Under the pieces are notes generated by a model that made no database searches, was not told the DNA's origin, and worked only from the letters and a program-made list of their open reading frames with translations. The position numbers and the translations under genes were made by a program. Of a stretch of DNA of 18,837 bases, positions 14,111 through 18,837 are shown one piece after another (the first letter of the stretch is position 1; each line of letters starts with the position of its first letter). The stretch is taken from contig JBFLYE010000207.1 in the NCBI GenBank assembly GCA_040756715.1, positions 12,726-31,562 of the forward strand, read 5' to 3'. This stretch comes from a bacterium. GTDB taxonomy: Bacteria; UBA9089; UBA9088.

Positions 14111-17100
14111 ATGTTAAGATCAGTCTATTCAGGGATTACCGGGATGAGGATTAACCAGCTATGGTTTGATGTAATAGCTGGGAATATGGCGAATGTAAAT
14201 ACGCCTGGTTTTAAGAAATCAAGGATTTCATTCCAGGACCTATTAAACCAGAGCTTAGAGGGAGCTATGCCTGCCATGGGTGAAACAGGAGGAACAAATC
14301 CCATGCAGGTTGGTTTGGGCTCGCGGGTGAGTGTTATCCAGGTTGTCCATACCCAAGGAACAGTAAAAGAAACCCAGGTTAAAACAGACCTTGTGATAAA
14401 TGGAGAGGGATACTTTATTGTTGACGGTGATGATGGCAATAACTATACCAGGGCGGGAAATTTTACCTTTGATAATGTGGGAAACCTTATAAACCAATCC
14501 AATGGTCGTAGGGTATTAGGATGGGCGGCAGAGAGGGATTCTGTAACCGGTCAGCTAGTGATCGATGCCAATAACAAGACAAAGATTGATACAAGTAAGC
14601 CATTGGAGGGATTAAAGATAAATTTAGAGGATATTATGAGCCCTAAGCAAACCACCAACATCTCATTTGAAAAGACGCTTAACTCATCAGCCAAAAAGAT
14701 ATTTGATCCAATTTCCCTTAATTTTGTAAAGTATATAAAGAGTGTTGTTCCTGTCTCAGAAGAGGGGTTAAAGATTTCCCTTGATGTATCTTGGGATGAG
14801 GCAAACTTTGAAAATACACCCACGGGAACAATAACCCTAGGCCCAGAGGGTTCAACCAAGACATTTGATCTAGGTTCAAAACCCAGGGACCTTATAAATA
14901 CCATAAACAACAATTCAGCAACCACAGGGGTTTCTATAGAATATAGTGTAGAGGAGGATAGGTTTATCCTTAAGGTAGACCCCGAAATTGAAGCAGTAAA
15001 AAGTGCAGGGGGAAGGATTGTTGTTTCTGAAACACCTGCCTCGGGAAGGACAGGCTTTTTTACCGAGGCAAAGATTCCTACCAGGATATATCATTCCTCT
15101 AATGATCTAAGGATTGATTTTGATCATCTCCTAGATCCCAAAAATCCAGATAATTTCTATCTAAGATGGAAGGCAATAGATGCTTCAACGAATGAGCCTA
15201 TTTCAACAAATGCCTATTATTATAGGTCTGATGATTATGGCCTTTTGCCTGGTCAGGTAACCGGAGAGGTGGTTGGTTATACAAGAGTTGCGTATAATGC
15301 AGCCGATCCTGATGATGTTAAGACAAGGGCACTTGTCTTTGAACTTGATAATGCAGATATTGATCCCTCAACCCTTCAAATTAGTGTTATTCCTCCTGGA
15401 AGCAGTACCCCAGTTATTTATTCTCCATACAAACTTCCCGCAGGAGAAGGATCCGCATATATACAAGCCGAATATAGCCCTCCACTTAATTCCTACTACT
15501 TTGATGACAATGGCCAAACCGAGGTAATCTATCCCTATAATGGCACAAATGGAGATGTAGGGGTAAATATTGGAAAAAGTAGGAACGGGGTTGACCGGAT
15601 AATCTTTATTAGCCATGATGATGGAGCGGGAAATATAGAAGCTGGTCCACCACCTTTGGGAAGTAAAATAATCGCAGATTATATGAGAAATGGCTTTAAT
15701 CTAAACTCATCCTCGGTTGATCCAACAACCCTTGAAATAAAGATAGATGATATCCTTCAAGATAAGGCAAGCTATACATTTAATAATAACTTAGGGGTGG
15801 GTGGAAATGATCAAATAACCTTTTTCTCTACCATAAGTAGCGAGGAGGTAGCTAGGGATTACCTTGATATTGATCAGCCATTTGAAAGCGCAGGGTTCAA
15901 TTCTGCACCTAATTTGGTAATGCCAGATGATGCTTTGGACTCAACCATAACCATTAGATGGGGATCTGGGGCAGGCCAGTTTTGGACATCTTCTAGTTTA
16001 AGAAGCTACTCAAGCGTAAGAGACTTTTTAAGCACAGTTACAGAATCGGTAAATAGTAAGATTGATCCAACGGGAAGAACCAAGCCCTTTGAGATCTCTT
16101 ACAATCTGAAGGATGATCGCTTTGTGATAAAAAACTCAGGAACAATATATCTCTCCCAGAGCAATCAAGAGGGATTTTTAGCCCATGCAAAGCTTCCAGG
16201 AGAGGAAGGCACAGCTGAGGCATCGATTGCTCCCAACGAAAATCCAAGGAGTAGGGAAGAGGTTGTGATGAATAGATTGGACATTTCTAAGCCATTTATT
16301 AAGGCAGGATTTAACAATGGATTTAAACAGGCAGATATGAGTACACTCCCAGATGAGTGGATTACATTTACATGGACGATAACCAAAGCTGGGACTTCTT
16401 ATACTGCCTTCTGGGATTCCAGAAAGCTGGGAGATTATGGATCTGTTCAGGAGTTTATTGATGATGTAAATCATGCCGTGGTTCCAGCAGCCCTAAGGAA
16501 TGATTCTTCCGTTACCAATGACCCTGCTATACAAGGCGATCCCCTTCCTCTCACCATAAGATACGACCCTAATACAGATAGATTTACCACAGTAAATTCA
16601 GAGTTAAGTATGAGGGTAAGCCAATACACAAGCGATGGCTTTTTAACCAAAGCCCATCTTTTAACCGATGGCGTAGATGAGGTTTCTATTCCAGTTTCTC
16701 CTGCCTATAATCGGGTAGTAACCGCAGATTATAACTATAACAAGACCGTTGAAGCAAAAGGCATCCTTCAGCTTGATGCTGATTATAAGGTAATCAACAA
16801 CTTTAGGGATACAGAATCTGTTCCCGAGATTACATCAAGCATGGAGGTTATTGATGGAATTGGGATTGTAAATTTAGGAGGGGGTTGGGATCAATTTGAT
16901 TCAGGAACAATAAATGGAACAATAACGATTGAGACAGATTCGGGAAAATATATCTCAAAAGAGATAAACCTTACATATTATCCAACCGTTCAATCCCTCC
17001 TGGATGAGATAAATTCATCGGATGCAATGGTGGCCATAGAATATGATTCATCTACCGATAAATTTAAAATAAGCTCAAAGACAGAGGGGGCAAGGATATC

Positions 17101-18679
17101 CCTTTCCGAAACAGGAACGGTTCCCTTCTTTTCAGAGGTAAATATTTCCTTAGGAACCATTGAGGGAGGAAATAATAATTCTGTGATGGACTTAGAAACA
17201 GAAAGGCCAATACCTGAGGATGGATGGGCAGATACAACCTCTGCTGCGGGAACAGGAAGGGACTTTATCAGGATAAATGTTGCTTCAAATGAGGTAAAGG
17301 ATGAAGAATTGGGAAGGGTGGGAGCAGGAAAGTGGGGAACCAATGTAGTAAAGGAAAAGGTTGGCACATTTCCTGCTGCTCCCCCTGAGCCTGTTCTTTT
17401 TGACCTTTTTCATTCAGATGTGGATAGAGATACAGTGGTTGCTTATTATTATGATTCAGCGGCTCCTGCTGGACATGAGATTATAATGATTCCAAAAGAC
17501 CAGGTAGCATTTTTAGATAATGAGGGAACAGGTGGAAGGGATGCAATTGCTATAACGCAATCTGCTGGTATTCCTGCAAACGACTCGGATATATGGGTAG
17601 ACTATACACGGCTTAATGCCTTTGACCTTAAAAATCCAGATGTTGATTCAACAACCTTAGTGCTTAGAGTAAATAATGTAGTTCAGGATGCATCAAAGTT
17701 CACATTTCAGGACGGAGGGGGCTCAGGTGGGGTGGATCGGATAATTTTAGATGAAGCCTATACATCAGGAAATATTGTTGAGGTTGAATATCGCCAGGTC
17801 AATCCTCCCTCGAGTGATGTATTCATTCCCAATGGCAATTTTGGAGCCGAATCCCTTGTCTTTACCCCAAATACAAATGTAGATAATACATATATAGGTT
17901 ATAAATCATCGGATGAGGGAGATGCGGTTACCGCTCAATATAATGAGGGATATTTCTATCTTTCTCCTGCTAAAATATATGATAGCCTAGGAAAGCTAAT
18001 CGAGATTTCCTATAGATTTGAGAGGCTTTCGCAAGATAAGTGGCTCTGGAGCCTCTTAAATCCAGTAGACAACAACAAATTCGCGGGATATGGAATAGTT
18101 GCCTTTAAGGAGGGAAATTATGACAAAGAAAACTCAAAGGTATTTGAGTCTCCCTCAGACGAACAGCCAGCGGGAACAAGGTTTAAAGGGGTCTACTTTA
18201 GCTCTCTGGGAGCAGTTCCTTCAGAGATAACCACCGACTTTACCAAGCTTCATCAATTTGCCCAAATAGATACAAGGGCATCAAAATCCGATGCCGAGAC
18301 CTCTCAAGATGGATATGGAATGGGAAAACTTCAGGAAAAAAGCATAAATGCAAAGGGTATAATTGTTGGCAAATATACCAATGAGCAGGTTCAAGAGCTT
18401 GGACAGATAGCTTTAGTCACCTTCAGTAATCCCTCAGGGCTCTTTAAAACCTCAGCTACCTTCTTTACCGAAACCCTAAACTCAGGAAAGGCACAGATTG
18501 GAACACCAGGTGAAGGTGGATTTGGTTCTATCCAGTCAGGTGCTTTGGAGATGGCAAATGTTGACTTAGTTGAGGAATTTACCGACCTTATCATTGCCCA
18601 GCGTGCATTTCAGGCAAATGCTCGTATAATTGTAACCGACGACCAGATATTGACAGAAATTGTCAATATGAAGAGGTAA
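14111..18679 (+). CDS. flgE: Giant flagellar hook protein FlgE
   Basis: A 1522-residue hook protein, several times longer than the roughly 400 residues of E. coli FlgE. The N-terminus MLRSVYSGITGMRINQ and NMANVNTPGFKKS (25-37), and the C-terminus SGALEMANVDLVEEF with IIAQRAFQANARIIV, are the conserved rod-like helices of FlgE; INGEGYFIV (95-103) is also typical. Between them lie about four segments resembling the flagellin-hook IN motif (about 240-322, 608-690, 748-847 and 932-1012). A second repeated unit with D-x-D-x-(S/T)TL and GG-x-D-x-I occurs near 410-527, 530-580, 1097-1160 and 1170-1230. I see no cysteine anywhere, so spirochete-type lysinoalanine cross-links are excluded. GGGAGG precedes the ATG by 9 nt. 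The frame is unbroken. Confidence 0.93.
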   Translation: MLRSVYSGITGMRINQLWFDVIAGNMANVNTPGFKKSRISFQDLLNQSLEGAMPAMGETGGTNPMQVGLGSRVSVIQVVHTQGTVKETQVKTDLVINGEGYFIVDGDDGNNYTRAGNFTFDNVGNLINQSNGRRVLGWAAERDSVTGQLVIDANNKTKIDTSKPLEGLKINLEDIMSPKQTTNISFEKTLNSSAKKIFDPISLNFVKYIKSVVPVSEEGLKISLDVSWDEANFENTPTGTITLGPEGSTKTFDLGSKPRDLINTINNNSATTGVSIEYSVEEDRFILKVDPEIEAVKSAGGRIVVSETPASGRTGFFTEAKIPTRIYHSSNDLRIDFDHLLDPKNPDNFYLRWKAIDASTNEPISTNAYYYRSDDYGLLPGQVTGEVVGYTRVAYNAADPDDVKTRALVFELDNADIDPSTLQISVIPPGSSTPVIYSPYKLPAGEGSAYIQAEYSPPLNSYYFDDNGQTEVIYPYNGTNGDVGVNIGKSRNGVDRIIFISHDDGAGNIEAGPPPLGSKIIADYMRNGFNLNSSSVDPTTLEIKIDDILQDKASYTFNNNLGVGGNDQITFFSTISSEEVARDYLDIDQPFESAGFNSAPNLVMPDDALDSTITIRWGSGAGQFWTSSSLRSYSSVRDFLSTVTESVNSKIDPTGRTKPFEISYNLKDDRFVIKNSGTIYLSQSNQEGFLAHAKLPGEEGTAEASIAPNENPRSREEVVMNRLDISKPFIKAGFNNGFKQADMSTLPDEWITFTWTITKAGTSYTAFWDSRKLGDYGSVQEFIDDVNHAVVPAALRNDSSVTNDPAIQGDPLPLTIRYDPNTDRFTTVNSELSMRVSQYTSDGFLTKAHLLTDGVDEVSIPVSPAYNRVVTADYNYNKTVEAKGILQLDADYKVINNFRDTESVPEITSSMEVIDGIGIVNLGGGWDQFDSGTINGTITIETDSGKYISKEINLTYYPTVQSLLDEINSSDAMVAIEYDSSTDKFKISSKTEGARISLSETGTVPFFSEVNISLGTIEGGNNNSVMDLETERPIPEDGWADTTSAAGTGRDFIRINVASNEVKDEELGRVGAGKWGTNVVKEKVGTFPAAPPEPVLFDLFHSDVDRDTVVAYYYDSAAPAGHEIIMIPKDQVAFLDNEGTGGRDAIAITQSAGIPANDSDIWVDYTRLNAFDLKNPDVDSTTLVLRVNNVVQDASKFTFQDGGGSGGVDRIILDEAYTSGNIVEVEYRQVNPPSSDVFIPNGNFGAESLVFTPNTNVDNTYIGYKSSDEGDAVTAQYNEGYFYLSPAKIYDSLGKLIEISYRFERLSQDKWLWSLLNPVDNNKFAGYGIVAFKEGNYDKENSKVFESPSDEQPAGTRFKGVYFSSLGAVPSEITTDFTKLHQFAQIDTRASKSDAETSQDGYGMGKLQEKSINAKGIIVGKYTNEQVQELGQIALVTFSNPSGLFKTSATFFTETLNSGKAQIGTPGEGGFGSIQSGALEMANVDLVEEFTDLIIAQRAFQANARIIVTDDQILTEIVNMKR

Positions 18680-18689
18680 TAAAAAATTA

Positions 18690-18717
18690 TAAATTTTAAA
18701 TTTTGAATTTTAAATTA
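18690..18717 (+). repeat. AT-rich 7-bp repeat after flgE, array 1
   Basis: TAAATTT, TAAATTT, TGAATTT, TAAATTA: four units of 7 bp starting 10 bp after the flgE stop. The last unit ends in A, as in the second array 70 bp further on. No stem-loop terminator is visible here. Confidence 0.65.
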
Positions 18718-18786
18718 TAGTTAATTCCATAACGCTTTACAAAATGTATGTGTTTAGATAATCTTAAGGAAAACTTTATAAAATTA

Positions 18787-18814
18787 TGAATTTTGAATGT
18801 TGAATTTTGAATTA
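18787..18814 (+). repeat. AT-rich 7-bp repeat after flgE, array 2
   Basis: TGAATTT, TGAATGT, TGAATTT, TGAATTA: four units of 7 bp, clearly the same family as the array at 18690-18717. AAAAGGGAAA follows and could be a weak ribosome binding site for a gene beyond the right edge. No gene is visible in 18680-18837. Confidence 0.75.
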
Positions 18815-18837
18815 AAAGGGAAAAAATTTTATAAAAC

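Noticed and set aside
14125-14497. Antisense open frames within the start of flgE
   Set aside because: They mirror the codon pattern of a clearly conserved gene and show no family motifs.
18680-18837. Rho-independent terminator after flgE
   Set aside because: I find no GC-rich stem followed by a T-run, only AT-rich 7-bp repeats.

Overview
The window (about 18.8 kb, AT-rich) comes from a flagellated bacterium that I cannot place confidently. Nothing in it is a reliable taxonomic marker. A cobalamin-dependent radical SAM enzyme suggests an anaerobic or microaerophilic life. Short 7-bp tandem repeats between and inside genes, together with several decaying genes, suggest a genome that tolerates much small-scale rearrangement. 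No rRNA, tRNA or CRISPR array was seen.

Region 1 (1-536) is a left edge without an intact gene. It holds a 77-bp diverged copy of the end of the radical SAM gene found at 2.5 kb, a boxA-like element, and a short open frame running off the edge, all on the minus strand.

Region 2 (537-9501, minus strand) is a tightly packed nucleotide-sugar operon read from gmhA leftwards. The order is gmhA, hddC, hddA, a GDP-L-fucose-synthase-like gene, a GDP-mannose-4,6-dehydratase-like gene, a PLP sugar enzyme with His in place of the Schiff-base Lys, a broken second fucose-synthase gene, a B12-binding radical SAM enzyme, and the N- and C-terminal halves of a split transketolase. Successive intact genes mostly overlap (TAATG, ATGA or 8 nt), so translation is probably coupled. 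The first three genes point to GDP-D-glycero-D-manno-heptose. The rest could turn it into a 4-keto, 3,6-dideoxy and possibly branched heptose for a surface glycan. The heptose phosphatase GmhB and all glycosyltransferases lie outside the window.

Region 3 (9502-13607, minus strand) holds an IS630-type transposase remnant, corA, serS, a nucleotidyltransferase/HEPN pair (toxin-antitoxin-like) and aroE. Both serS and aroE carry in-frame insertions made of 7-bp tandem repeats.

Region 4 (13608-18837, plus strand) is a flagellar segment. A near-ideal sigma-28 promoter precedes flgD and a very large flgE (1522 codons) whose centre is built from repeated domains. AT-rich 7-bp repeat arrays lie between flgD and flgE and after flgE.
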